Positions 36,098-44,776 of a DNA stretch of 64,000 nt are shown here, piece by piece (positions within the stretch are counted from its first letter, which is position 1; the number at the start of each line of letters is the position of its first letter). The notes under the pieces were generated by a model that did no database searches, was not told where the DNA came from, and worked only from the letters and a program-made list of their open reading frames with translations. The position numbers and the translations under genes were made by a program. Source of the DNA: Candidatus Jettenia sp. AMX2 (GTDB lineage: Bacteria; Planctomycetota; Brocadiia; Brocadiales; Brocadiaceae); the NCBI GenBank assembly GCA_030583665.1, contig CP129469.1:2967043-3031042 (forward strand). Direction: 5' to 3'.

Positions 36098-36394
36098 CTA
36101 TTCATGCCAATTTTTAAACATTTTATGTAGGCTTGCCGAGTAATGTTTGTCAATTTTCCCTGTTTTAATAAATTCCTTATCGAACAAGGAAATAACACCT
36201 GTATGCTTTGATGTCCTAATGTCAACACCCGTTTTCAGGAAAAGAGCCAACACAGAATAGAACATTGCGTAGTACGCCCTATTGGTAATAGATCGCGGAC
36301 TGAAATTCCCTTCCTGATGCATTCTTACTGCATCCGCAAGAGTTTCCTCAGCCTGTTTAATGCGGTAGAAAAACAGCGATTCTATATCAGTCAT
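36098..36394 (-). CDS. HEPN-domain protein, C-terminally shortened (pair 1)
   Basis: 98 residues of the PF05168 HEPN type: long first helix (YRIKQAEETLADAVRMH), then SITNRAYYAMFYSVLALFL and TSKHTGVISLF. The family usually continues about 25-30 residues beyond LHKMFK, but here a stop follows KNWHE. It overlaps the upstream nucleotidyltransferase by four bases. It may be inactive as an RNase, or this shorter form may act as a cofactor. Confidence 0.72.
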   Translation of the reverse strand: MTDIESLFFYRIKQAEETLADAVRMHQEGNFSPRSITNRAYYAMFYSVLALFLKTGVDIRTSKHTGVISLFDKEFIKTGKIDKHYSASLHKMFKNWHE

Positions 36395-36708
36395 ACCCTG
36401 ATGCCTTCTCTTTCAATATTTTTTACGATAGGAGATACTCTCAGAGGTGATACCTCTATCTCATAACGGGTAAATATAAGCGGTGAAATATATACGGAAT
36501 TTTCAAAACCGACCTCCCAGACAATATCATCTTTTTTATTTTCACATTCCTTATCCATATTTTCTACCTCTATAAATACATCCATATCTGAATACTCGTC
36601 AGCCTCACCCCGCGCCCTGGATCCAAAGACACGGAAATCAACAAGCTGGACAATTTCAGATAACCTTTTCTTTAGCTCCCTTGCAACCTTCAAATCATTC
36701 TCTTTCAT
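36391..36708 (-). CDS. Minimal nucleotidyltransferase (pair 1)
   Basis: 105 residues from the ATG with a GAGG site. GSX10DXD is intact (GSRARGEADEYSDMD), then VFIEVE and a short C-terminal domain. A stand-alone MNT protein, the partner of the HEPN gene downstream. It is the first gene after cas3, 228 bases on, in the same direction. The intervening 36709-36936 has no gene and may hold a separate promoter. Confidence 0.8.
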   Translation of the reverse strand: MKENDLKVARELKKRLSEIVQLVDFRVFGSRARGEADEYSDMDVFIEVENMDKECENKKDDIVWEVGFENSVYISPLIFTRYEIEVSPLRVSPIVKNIEREGIRV

Positions 36709-36936
36709 AAAATACCTCATGAAATCTTTAGCTATTAAATCTTCTCTTTTGCATGTAGAATCGTAATTCCGACAAGTTCCTTATCGTGGTAATGATAAAC
36801 AAAATCATTTTTCTAATAATATACCGGATAACCTCTCAAAACCTTTGTTTGAATTCTCTGTCCAGAGAAACTGAGTTCCTCGACTATTACACTCAAAAGC
36901 AGGAATTTAGGAACAGCCAAAAGCATACTGTTGTCT

Positions 36937-39126
36937 TCATATAATAAATACACCTTCACCCTGCTTATCCGTAAACTCTATTCCCTTCTCAAAAGAATAA
37001 CCAACATCGTGTAATATATAGATGTTATTCTTCGTGCAGTATTCTGAATCAGGTATAGGAGCTAAATATTTTTTAAATTTATCATATAATTGTACAGGAA
37101 CTGTAAATGCTTTTAGCTTGCTCTTGGCAAGGATTCTCTTTTGAATTTCTACATCTTTATTATCAATAATTTTTATCGACTCAGTAATTTCTTTTTCATT
37201 TTCTTCAAAAACAGGGCGGGGTATGACACAATAAGTAAACGAGATGTTCCTGAAGAGTTGTTCTGCCTCCGATTTAGATGCTGCCCTTAAGCCCAATTCA
37301 AGCAGGTCTTTATTCCTTTTATATTTTGCATAATAGTTTGTAGTTTCTATATCTTTGAATATCTCATTTATTGCACTTTGCTTATCATGTTCTGTCATTA
37401 TTTTCCCGTTGAAATTCCGGATCATCATTTTATAGGTTCTATTATTGAGTTCTGTGTCGTAGCCTTTAAAAGGTTCTGTCTTAAATATATGAATATTGGG
37501 AATTTCTCCATGATACTCTCTTTTTCTATAGCACCGGCCAAATCTCTGAAGCAGGCTGTCTATTGGCGAGCATTCAGTAAATAAGACATCGAAATCCAGA
37601 TCCAGGCTTGCCTCCACAACCTGCGTAGCTATCCAAATTATAGGTGGATGTTCGGGTTTATTTACAGCCATTATGCCTGCTGTTCTACTTTCCTTTAGTT
37701 GTCTGTCTTTCTGTATAAACCTTGAATGTATCAGTAAAGGACTAAAGTTTTGTAAAAGTTCATGCATCTCTTGTGCCCTTTTAACAGTATTGCATACAAT
37801 TAACACTTTTTTGCCTAATTTGAAACGTTGAACAATCATTTCCAATACCACATTATTATTAATAAATTCTTCATAGGTTGCAATTCTGTGTCGTTTAGTT
37901 GATGGTAATTCCGGGGCAGGAAATTCCATATTCTCAAGTTCGTTTAATTCATTTTTAATGAAAGGTGGTAATGTGGCTGTCATTAAAAGAAATTTACCAC
38001 CTAGCCTGTGAACCTCTTTAAGAAATACCATAATAGCAGCTATGGAATCTGGTGAAAAACTCTGAATTTCGTCAATCACAATTTTGGAATACGATGCCGT
38101 TAGGTATGGCAATTCAAAGCCATTATATTTAAAGACTGCAGTTACAAGCTGATCAGCAGTTGCAACAGTTATGGGAGCACAGAGTTTTCTTGCGGTTTCA
38201 ATCCGTTCAAAATAGTTTTCATCGGTATCGCCTTGCTCAAAGATATAACTTATTTCACCGTGTAAAAGTGCAACATTATTGCCAAAAATATCTATGAATC
38301 TTCTGTGCATTTCATTAACAGCAGTCCTTAATCCAAGCAGATAAAATGCCTTTTGCCCATTTATCCAATTCATTGAGTATTCTGTTTTTCCCATGCCTGT
38401 AGCTGCTATTAAAACAACATTTTTATTTAATAGTCTTTTCGCTCCATGTTGAAAAGGTCTCATCTCCCAACCCTGTTGAGATAGCCACTTGTTAAAGTCA
38501 GTCTCGTAGTCGCCTTGATAAGTCCTTTCAATCTCGATGCCTGCTGATGCTGTATAATCACACTTATGAAGTATTCCCTTTAAAAAAACTATTAGCTCAA
38601 AATAGTTTTTAAAGTTTGTTTGTGAATCAATTTTCTGCTTTATATCTTTTTTGATGTCATAGTCATAATTTAATGGATACTCAATTTCCAAACTTCCTTT
38701 ATTTTTCTCAAGATCAAAAAAGATAGTTTTTTCAACGGTTTCTTTATCAAAGTGTTTTTCTCTTACATGGTGAAAAGCAATGCAGTATTGGACAAGATCG
38801 GCAAAACGGATATTTTCATTACTAAAACTATTAAAGAACTTTTTGTCAACTTTGGAAATAAAAGCCAAGGACAGCCATTCATGAGGAATTTCAGGGTAGT
38901 CTTTAAGCTCTGGAATAAACCTCTTTTTCTCAATACCAAGTTTATTCTGAAATTTGTGATTCAGTTTGCCGAGGTCATGATAGTAAAGAATTTTCTTAAT
39001 GACTTCGTCGTATTTTCCTACTTTTTCTGAAGGAAGAACTTTCTTTAGTTTTTCATAACCTTCAATAAGTTTACGATTATGTTCTTCAATTGTTTCAACA
39101 GGTTTCGATTTGGCATAAATAGGCAT
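36937..39126 (-). CDS. cas3: Cas3 nuclease-helicase
   Basis: 729 residues. The N-terminal HD nuclease domain (about 1-200) has H16, H50-D51 (YYHDLGKLNHKF), H82, H119-H120 and D190. The superfamily 2 helicase has AATGMGKTE (241-249), VIDEIQSF, MTATLPP, and the C-terminal QVVEASLDLDFD and QRFGRCYRK. It unwinds and degrades DNA recruited by Cascade. The order HD then helicase is standard. It starts eight bases after cas5. Confidence 0.95.
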   Translation of the reverse strand: MPIYAKSKPVETIEEHNRKLIEGYEKLKKVLPSEKVGKYDEVIKKILYYHDLGKLNHKFQNKLGIEKKRFIPELKDYPEIPHEWLSLAFISKVDKKFFNSFSNENIRFADLVQYCIAFHHVREKHFDKETVEKTIFFDLEKNKGSLEIEYPLNYDYDIKKDIKQKIDSQTNFKNYFELIVFLKGILHKCDYTASAGIEIERTYQGDYETDFNKWLSQQGWEMRPFQHGAKRLLNKNVVLIAATGMGKTEYSMNWINGQKAFYLLGLRTAVNEMHRRFIDIFGNNVALLHGEISYIFEQGDTDENYFERIETARKLCAPITVATADQLVTAVFKYNGFELPYLTASYSKIVIDEIQSFSPDSIAAIMVFLKEVHRLGGKFLLMTATLPPFIKNELNELENMEFPAPELPSTKRHRIATYEEFINNNVVLEMIVQRFKLGKKVLIVCNTVKRAQEMHELLQNFSPLLIHSRFIQKDRQLKESRTAGIMAVNKPEHPPIIWIATQVVEASLDLDFDVLFTECSPIDSLLQRFGRCYRKREYHGEIPNIHIFKTEPFKGYDTELNNRTYKMMIRNFNGKIMTEHDKQSAINEIFKDIETTNYYAKYKRNKDLLELGLRAASKSEAEQLFRNISFTYCVIPRPVFEENEKEITESIKIIDNKDVEIQKRILAKSKLKAFTVPVQLYDKFKKYLAPIPDSEYCTKNNIYILHDVGYSFEKGIEFTDKQGEGVFII

Positions 39127-39134
39127 AGTTCTTA

Positions 39135-39848
39135 TTATATAGATAAAAAACTTATCGGATTGCCGTCACTGTCAGTGGTAAGATGGGGATAATCCTGAAT
39201 TTTATTACCTCTTGCAACATAAACGGCATCAACATACCTAAATATTCTTTTGTCATTAAAAGAATTCACAGGCTCATAATAGAAAGGAAGCCTGTAAAAA
39301 GTCCCTTCTATATGCTCATGCTTACAAATTTCAGGTTTGAGATATATGCTGTATTCAAGCCTGCACTCATTGCCTAATGATATAACATCAACAAGTTTTG
39401 TTTCCTCTGAATCCACACGGGCAATATCTTCGTTTCGGCCAAGTACGACGGTCTTTTGACTTACTGCCTCAAACAGTTTATCGTTTAAAGAATCATTATC
39501 AAAGGAAACATGCAGAAGGAGTTCCATATCAACAATTTCATCTACAAACATAACGCCATGAGTTGCAGTCTTTTGAGAGGTTCCGATTATTACATTATAG
39601 GGATTATTTGGCCTTGATGCTCTATCCCTGTCAAATTTGTAGACCTTTTGCATATTTGTGACTACTGATGCATAATTGCCCTGAACAGAAATTTTCATAT
39701 TGTGGTAACTATCTAAATCAAGAATAGCATGTGCCATGCCTTTTATCATAGACGGTGTTGGAAGCGGATATGTCTGTACATAGCCATAGCTCAATTCCAT
39801 TCTATAATTAACCATATTTTGATAAAGCTTTATCCTGACTGCTTTCAT
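39135..39848 (-). CDS. cas5: Cascade subunit Cas5
   Basis: 237 residues. The RAMP-type N-terminus (MKAVRIKLYQNMVNYRMELS), then TYPLPTPSMIKGMAHAIL with the conserved Pro-Ser-Lys-Gly, is characteristic of Cas5 of subtype I-B. It should bind the 5' handle of the crRNA. It overlaps cas7 by four bases at its start. Confidence 0.9.
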   Translation of the reverse strand: MKAVRIKLYQNMVNYRMELSYGYVQTYPLPTPSMIKGMAHAILDLDSYHNMKISVQGNYASVVTNMQKVYKFDRDRASRPNNPYNVIIGTSQKTATHGVMFVDEIVDMELLLHVSFDNDSLNDKLFEAVSQKTVVLGRNEDIARVDSEETKLVDVISLGNECRLEYSIYLKPEICKHEHIEGTFYRLPFYYEPVNSFNDKRIFRYVDAVYVARGNKIQDYPHLTTDSDGNPISFLSI

Positions 39849-40744
39849 TTTTTGACCTTGTAGAATTCGTCAACTTTATTTTTAATATTTCCAAAAAAAT
39901 CTTCTATTGTAAGCTTATTGGAAACATCAATACTCTCAACATTGGAAAACTCACTGTCAAGATAGCCCAAAATAGTTTGGTCTTTAACAGTATTCTCTAA
40001 AGTTTTTATGGTAAGAGTACTATTAATAAGTTTTTCATTAAGTAAAATTTTGTCTTTTGTGAATGAGAGTTTTACTCTGTTATAGAAGAAGGGGTTGCCA
40101 ACATCATATAATCCACCTATTATAAAAAGTGGTGAAAGATTTTCTCTTTTGCCTCTAATATCCCTGTGAAGAAGCTTTATGACATTAAGCAATTTTTTAA
40201 CTCTATCAGATCTTTCTAGTTCAGCTAAGGTTATTTGGTAAACAGTATCTACGCCGATTTCTTCGAGGTTGCAAGTTATGGTATAACAGTAATAAGAACG
40301 ATGGATTTCAGCCTGGAAAATATCATTGCCAATGTTGTTGGGTATCCTATCAGCGAGTCCCTTATTTGTTCCAAATTCCAATTCATTATAGAACGGCTCA
40401 AGACTAACTGCATCAGTAAGCCTGACTACAGCCTTTCTGATTTTATTGCTATCCTTAGTCTTCATATAGCCAAAAAAGTCTATTTCGGGGAAATCTTCAA
40501 TAGTAGCATCTTCAGCAAATTGAATGACACCGGCGTCTTTATTTACGTTGGTAAGTTTACATTTATACAACTCGTCAAGCATCCTCACAATGTCATATCG
40601 TAGTGCCTGTCTGCTTATGTATGAATAGTTTTTGCCCTCTGTTGTTACTTTTTTTAAAGTAAGAATATTTCCAACGCCCTCGCCATAGTTTAAATTTGAA
40701 GCCTTAAAAATAACTGCAAGGTGGAGATATTTATTATCTACCAT
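39845..40744 (-). CDS. cas7: Cascade backbone Cas7 (Cst2/DevR family)
   Basis: 299 residues. The N-terminal strand HLAVIFKASNLNYGEGVGN and SRQALRYDIVRML are typical of the Cst2/DevR group of Cas7. Repeated copies line the crRNA spacer in the I-B effector. It overlaps cas8 by seven bases and cas5 by four, so expression of these genes is tightly coupled. Confidence 0.9.
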   Translation of the reverse strand: MVDNKYLHLAVIFKASNLNYGEGVGNILTLKKVTTEGKNYSYISRQALRYDIVRMLDELYKCKLTNVNKDAGVIQFAEDATIEDFPEIDFFGYMKTKDSNKIRKAVVRLTDAVSLEPFYNELEFGTNKGLADRIPNNIGNDIFQAEIHRSYYCYTITCNLEEIGVDTVYQITLAELERSDRVKKLLNVIKLLHRDIRGKRENLSPLFIIGGLYDVGNPFFYNRVKLSFTKDKILLNEKLINSTLTIKTLENTVKDQTILGYLDSEFSNVESIDVSNKLTIEDFFGNIKNKVDEFYKVKK

Positions 40745-42378
40745 AATTGTTTATTCTCCTTTGTTTTGTTTGTATTTTCATTTTCTGCTGCCTTGGCTTT
40801 ACTCATCAAGCCATTGACAAATGAGTATCCAAACTGTAGAAAATAGTCATAATCAAGCATTTCATCCATACCAAAGAGATTTGGCTGATTGTTAGACATC
40901 ATTATCCTGATATACTTATCAAGGAATTTTTCCCGGTCTGCAATCTTCAGGTCGTTCAAAAAGCCATACACTAAACCATTGATTTGATTTTCTTTATCTT
41001 TTCTCAGTAATTCATTCCGCAGATCAATACCACTTTTGAACCCCTTTTTTACAATCGTTTGCCCTCTTCCTTTATCCATACCTCCCCCTCTTATCCATTG
41101 AATGTATTTAATGAGAAAATCTGCAACCTTGTACAGATTATATTTAACAGAATATCTTTCTGGACTTAAATAATAGATAAAATATATATAAAGCGTTGAA
41201 TAATCGATCTGTCGTTGAATTGCAAGCTTTAAGAGTTCCTCATCAATGCTGCAATAAGTTTTCTTTATCGTATAAGAACCTCTGGGGACACTGTCTGCTT
41301 GAAACTGCAAATCAAGAAATTCTGCAATATCAGGGCTTATATTGTAATTGTAAATATTATATCCTTTGGAGCTTTGTCCAGCCAATATAGGATTGTCAGC
41401 AATCTCAATAAAGTTTATGTTTTGTGTTATCTTCTGAGTCTGTTTAGACCTTATATGTCTGACTGTTTCCTTAACCATTGCATAGAGCAATTCATTACTA
41501 TTTTCAATATTCTCAAGCATGAGATTGAATACTCTTACTGTTTCAAAGAGTCCTTTCACATTTGTGTTTTCATTTGCAAAATAGAAATAATTCAAATAAT
41601 CTCCTTCGATCTTCTTTAAAATATAAGCGAAGGATGCGAAAGAGCAGTTATATATCAATGCACAAAGAGGACATAACTTAAGTTTTGAGGATTTATAGCC
41701 CCATATCCAGTTAGAGTTATCCTTATTAAAACCGATGATGTTAGAAACGGCATTGTTAAATTCATATTCTGCCTTTCTTTCCTGACAGGAAGGACATCGG
41801 TCATTATTTTTTAATTTCTTGGAGTAATCAAGAATTTTGATTCTGTTTATATACTCTGAAATACTGTCATAAGAACAAACGCCTTTAAACTTCCACGCAA
41901 TAAAATTATTCAGCGACTCATTCCCCTCTTGGTTGCATTTTAATGCTTCAAAAATTTGCGCTTTTGTAAAAGTTTTGACAGTATTCACGGCATTCTCAAG
42001 AATAGCTATAAGATCGTCAGTATTCTTATACTCATAAATTGGGATATTTAATAATTCCAAAAAATTTTTATAAGGCGATTTTTCAATATCAGCGATCTTT
42101 TTAGCAAGCTGTTCAGTTTTTATCTTGGATTTTTTATCGTTCAGTTCCTTGATGGATTTTTGTAATCGCTGAAGATACGCCTGAATGCTGAAAAATTTCA
42201 AAAACGCATGTTTTACGAACTTTTCCTCAAAACCTTCAAAAATGGTATTGTCAAATTCAATAAAGTTTTCACCGATAACCAATGATGGAATATTATCAAG
42301 TTCGTCTGATATAGTAGTCAAGAAACCTATAATCCCCGCATTAAAATACCAATTACGCAGGTATATTTTATGCATCAT
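40738..42378 (-). CDS. cas8: Large Cascade subunit Cas8 (Cst1, CXXC-CXXC)
   Basis: 546 residues. The N-terminus YLRNWYFNAGIIGFLTTI is the Cst1 signature, and two CxxC pairs (C195-C198 in CPSCQ, C236-C239 in CPLC) form the zinc site that names the family. It recognises the PAM in I-B Cascade. The start overlaps the end region of a tiny ORF that repeats the same N-terminal motif. The strong site GGAGGTGG precedes the ATG. Confidence 0.9.
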   Translation of the reverse strand: MMHKIYLRNWYFNAGIIGFLTTISDELDNIPSLVIGENFIEFDNTIFEGFEEKFVKHAFLKFFSIQAYLQRLQKSIKELNDKKSKIKTEQLAKKIADIEKSPYKNFLELLNIPIYEYKNTDDLIAILENAVNTVKTFTKAQIFEALKCNQEGNESLNNFIAWKFKGVCSYDSISEYINRIKILDYSKKLKNNDRCPSCQERKAEYEFNNAVSNIIGFNKDNSNWIWGYKSSKLKLCPLCALIYNCSFASFAYILKKIEGDYLNYFYFANENTNVKGLFETVRVFNLMLENIENSNELLYAMVKETVRHIRSKQTQKITQNINFIEIADNPILAGQSSKGYNIYNYNISPDIAEFLDLQFQADSVPRGSYTIKKTYCSIDEELLKLAIQRQIDYSTLYIYFIYYLSPERYSVKYNLYKVADFLIKYIQWIRGGGMDKGRGQTIVKKGFKSGIDLRNELLRKDKENQINGLVYGFLNDLKIADREKFLDKYIRIMMSNNQPNLFGMDEMLDYDYFLQFGYSFVNGLMSKAKAAENENTNKTKENKQLW

Positions 42379-42519
42379 TTACACCACCTCCCCATCATCA
42401 TTTAACCAACTATTAATAATGGTTTCACCTTCAACACTTTCTACAACATTTAAAAATCCAATTACGCCTGCATTATACAACCAGTTTGACGGATACAAGG
42501 TTATCTTATTATCTTCCAT
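42379..42519 (-). CDS. 46-residue truncated second Cas8 N-terminus
   Basis: An open frame with ribosome site GAGGGGAAG codes ITLYPSNWLYNAGVIGFLNV followed by VESVEGETIINSWLNDD. The N-W-x-x-N-A-G-x-I-G-F-L motif is the start of a Cas8/Cst1 protein, here diverged from the neighbouring cas8 (YLRNWYFNAGIIGFL). It ends in a stop whose codon directly precedes the cas8 ATG, so the two are translationally adjacent. It is either a deletion relic of a second cas8 or a small regulatory peptide. Confidence 0.65.
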   Translation of the reverse strand: MEDNKITLYPSNWLYNAGVIGFLNVVESVEGETIINSWLNDDGEVV

Positions 42520-42601
42520 TACTTCCCCTCATTTCCTTTTTCTTACTAAGAACGTTTTAGTGGTTCAAACTGTTTTCTTATTCAGATTTTTTACCAATCC
42601 T

Positions 42602-42847
42602 TCAACGGTTTTTTTCGTTTATCTTTTTCTCGTTGAGCATGAAGACCTTTTCCAACTTAAGCGTGATATCGTTTCCAAAACCAAATTCCTTCATGTTCAA
42701 TAAGCCGTTATAGAGGTTCACGATAAATTGATAATCGGGAGAGCTTACAAAAGCACGCACTATATGTGTGCTTACCTGTACTGCTACAGGACCGTTTAAT
42801 ACATTGGTAAGCATAATTGCACCATGTTCTGTAAATGCATACGGCAA
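42602..42847 (-). pseudogene. Chimera of ORF6N fragment and duplicated cas6 segment
   Basis: The first 32 codons (PYAFTEHGAIMLTNVLNGPV, then IVRAFV) are the end of an ORF6N DNA-binding domain. The frame then crosses into a 137-base copy of cas6 (42616-42752 matches 43921-44057 with about three mismatches). The junction is at SSPDYQF. It is a recombination scar between an ORF6N gene and cas6. Confidence 0.7.
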
Positions 42848-42861
42848 ATTAGGTGGAAACT

Positions 42862-43305
42862 TTACTTTTTTAACCTTTTAACATCTAATAAGTCCTGTTC
42901 TCTGCCTGCTGCCATTTTGTTTTTTATAAGCTGCTCTTTTCCAATAAAATATACTGGAATATCAGAACTGCCGAATACACCCGCAACTTTATTTTCCCAG
43001 ATTTCCTTCCAGGCTACCCCTGTAACAGAGGTTAATATATCGATTCTGTTCGGCTCATACCCAAGCTGAAATACCCACCCTTCCTTATAAAGATCATCCG
43101 CCTTTAATCCCAGAGAACCAAATCCAAACTCATCCAGCGCAGAAATAACCTTTTCTACATTTTCTGTTGTGGTTTCAATAAGAATATCCAAATCTCCCGT
43201 GCCACGGGGTCTTGAATGTATTGCTACGGCATGCGCACCTACTATCACGTAATTAACTTTGTGATAGTTTAACAATCGTAAGAATTCTCTGAAGTCCTTG
43301 CTCAT
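42862..43305 (-). CDS. Nucleotidyltransferase inside the cas operon
   Basis: 147 residues: VIVGAHAVAIHSRPRGTGDL DILI carries the GxxA and DxD motifs of the larger AbiEii/DUF6036-like nucleotidyltransferase family, distinct from the three minimal MNT proteins downstream. It overlaps the small upstream gene by about 50 bases. It may be the antitoxin or toxin half of a two-gene module placed between cas6 and cas8. Confidence 0.7.
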   Translation of the reverse strand: MSKDFREFLRLLNYHKVNYVIVGAHAVAIHSRPRGTGDLDILIETTTENVEKVISALDEFGFGSLGLKADDLYKEGWVFQLGYEPNRIDILTSVTGVAWKEIWENKVAGVFGSSDIPVYFIGKEQLIKNKMAAGREQDLLDVKRLKK

Positions 43306-43459
43306 TAAGGTTAATTCCCCTCATTTCACTATATTGTTTTCTTAATTCTTCAACAGCATCGATTTTTTCTTTTATAGACCTGGATTTCCAAAACCTCAAA
43401 TCGTCTTCTTCCTGTTTTTCAGAATCGGTTAACCTGTATTTTTTTATCACTTTTTCCAT
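43253..43459 (-). CDS. Small partner of the nucleotidyltransferase
   Basis: 68 residues from the ATG at 43459 (MEKVIKKYRL). It is charged and helical, with FWKSRSIKEKIDAVEELRKQ. Small proteins with this pattern commonly precede nucleotidyltransferases of this type. The long overlap (53 bases) with the next gene argues for coupled expression. The activity is unknown. Confidence 0.6.
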   Translation of the reverse strand: MEKVIKKYRLTDSEKQEEDDLRFWKSRSIKEKIDAVEELRKQYSEMRGINLNEQGLQRILTIVKLSQS

Positions 43460-43492
43460 ACAAATTCCTTCTATGAATAATTGCAACTCATG

Positions 43493-44338
43493 TTATCTTA
43501 CCGCATCCACCATCCCGAATCCCTGTCCAGTTCTGAGTCCAATACCCACCTGATACAGGGTCTGGAGGTCTCTCGGGTCTCCTTTCAATATAAAGCAGCC
43601 CTGAAAGGTGGTAAGGGTCATATATGGCTTCCCGGTTTTTTCCCTGAACCCCCGCAAGGTATGTTTTACTACCTGCTTTTTAAGATTCATGGGTATAAAC
43701 TCGATTTCTCTGTATAATCCGTGTCCTTTTTTACCGTTTTCTGCCCTTATATCCTCTAAAATTCTGTTGTGTGTCTCGTTGAAGTGGTTATTAAAATACT
43801 GAAGGTTCAAGGGAGAAGGCTGAGGGATCGACGCCGAAGAATCATGGAATGGCAGTAATGGTTTGCCGTCTTTGTCTTCTATTAATACCGGGGAATTGGT
43901 TCTGAATGTGACTTCATTCCCGTTTATCTTTTTCTCGCTGAGCATGAAGACCTTTTCCAACTTAAGCATGATATCGTTTCCAAAACCAAATTCTTTCATG
44001 TTCAATAAGCCGTTATAGAGGTTCACGATAAATTGATAATCGGGAGAGCTTACAAAAAAAGAGATGAAACTTTCTGAAGTGAAATAAAAGACCGTGTCTT
44101 CGATCTTAAATGTGTCGTCTATTATTATTTTTTCTTTTTTGGAGGTTTTGCCGGAGGGAATGACTACGCTGAATGCAAAGGGTTTTACTTGCTTGGATTT
44201 ATCGGAGCCTTTGTCGGGATAGAGGAGTTGTCTATAACCCGCATCCGACCTGTCCAATGCCTCTTTTATCAGGGCCATAAAACGATGCCGGTAGAGGATG
44301 GGTAATTTACAGGCCTTAAAGGTTACTTTAATCCTAAT
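43493..44338 (-). CDS. cas6: CRISPR RNA endonuclease Cas6, ATT start
   Basis: 281 residues if read from ATT at 44336-44338. GGAGGA lies six bases upstream, and the N-terminal residues RIKVTFKACKLPILYRHRF fit the family start perfectly. The first in-frame ATG (44278) would cut off this strand. The C-terminal Gly-rich loop GIGLRTGQGFGMV is diagnostic. Cas6 cuts the repeat transcript to give crRNAs. An in-frame TAG lies two codons upstream of the ATT, so no longer version exists. It is the first gene of the cas group. Confidence 0.88.
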   Translation of the reverse strand: MRIKVTFKACKLPILYRHRFMALIKEALDRSDAGYRQLLYPDKGSDKSKQVKPFAFSVVIPSGKTSKKEKIIIDDTFKIEDTVFYFTSESFISFFVSSPDYQFIVNLYNGLLNMKEFGFGNDIMLKLEKVFMLSEKKINGNEVTFRTNSPVLIEDKDGKPLLPFHDSSASIPQPSPLNLQYFNNHFNETHNRILEDIRAENGKKGHGLYREIEFIPMNLKKQVVKHTLRGFREKTGKPYMTLTTFQGCFILKGDPRDLQTLYQVGIGLRTGQGFGMVDAVR

Positions 44339-44344
44339 GTTCTA

Positions 44345-44507
44345 TCCTCCGTATGCCGGATATTTATGAGATGGTAATAATTCCAACCCGATAGTTTCAC
44401 CAATTCTATATTTTTCCATTTTATTTTCAATAAAAATCTTTGCAGCTAATTCAGTTTTTATAAAAGTTGGGATAAATACAAAAAGTCCTCCGGCATTTTT
44501 TATCATT
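44345..44507 (-). other. Unassigned minus-strand coding remnant
   Basis: An open minus-strand stretch without a start codon reads GGLFVFIPTFIKTELAAKIF then KMEKYRIGETIGLELLPSHK and stops 7 bases before the cas6 start. It looks like the C-terminal end of a lost upstream gene. I do not recognise the family. Confidence 0.35.
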
Positions 44508-44666
44508 ATGAATGTTTCCAACGATGACGGAAAAACTGGAATTATGGCACAGGAACTACTTGAAGATTACCCTGAATTAGAGCCTGAAGATATTCAAGCC
44601 GTTTTGCTTTATGCGGCAGAATTAGTAAGTGAGGAACGGGTATTTGAAGTTGGTACTGGTACTTAA
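44508..44666 (+). pseudogene. DUF433 antitoxin 3' fragment
   Basis: 52 codons: AQELLEDYPELEPEDIQAVL followed by LYAAELVSEERV is the second helix pair of DUF433 (VapB45-like) antitoxins. The preceding DUF433 helix is missing and the first twelve codons are unrelated. No toxin gene follows. It marks a rearrangement point directly upstream of cas6. Confidence 0.6.
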
Positions 44667-44740
44667 AGGTGGAACAAGAAAACTTAAAATTCATAGCTTC
44701 GAACTACACACCGAATGACGTAAGTCTTTACCCTACATGC

Positions 44741-44776
44741 AGAAAGCCCTTCAACATTATTGCCGAAGGGCTTTCT
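44741..44776. terminator. Rho-independent-like hairpin
   Basis: Perfect 12-bp arms (44741-44752 and 44765-44776, AGAAAGCCCTTC) with a 12-base loop, followed on the plus strand by a short T-rich stretch. It lies within an otherwise uninformative 71-residue open frame that I reject as a gene. Confidence 0.5.
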
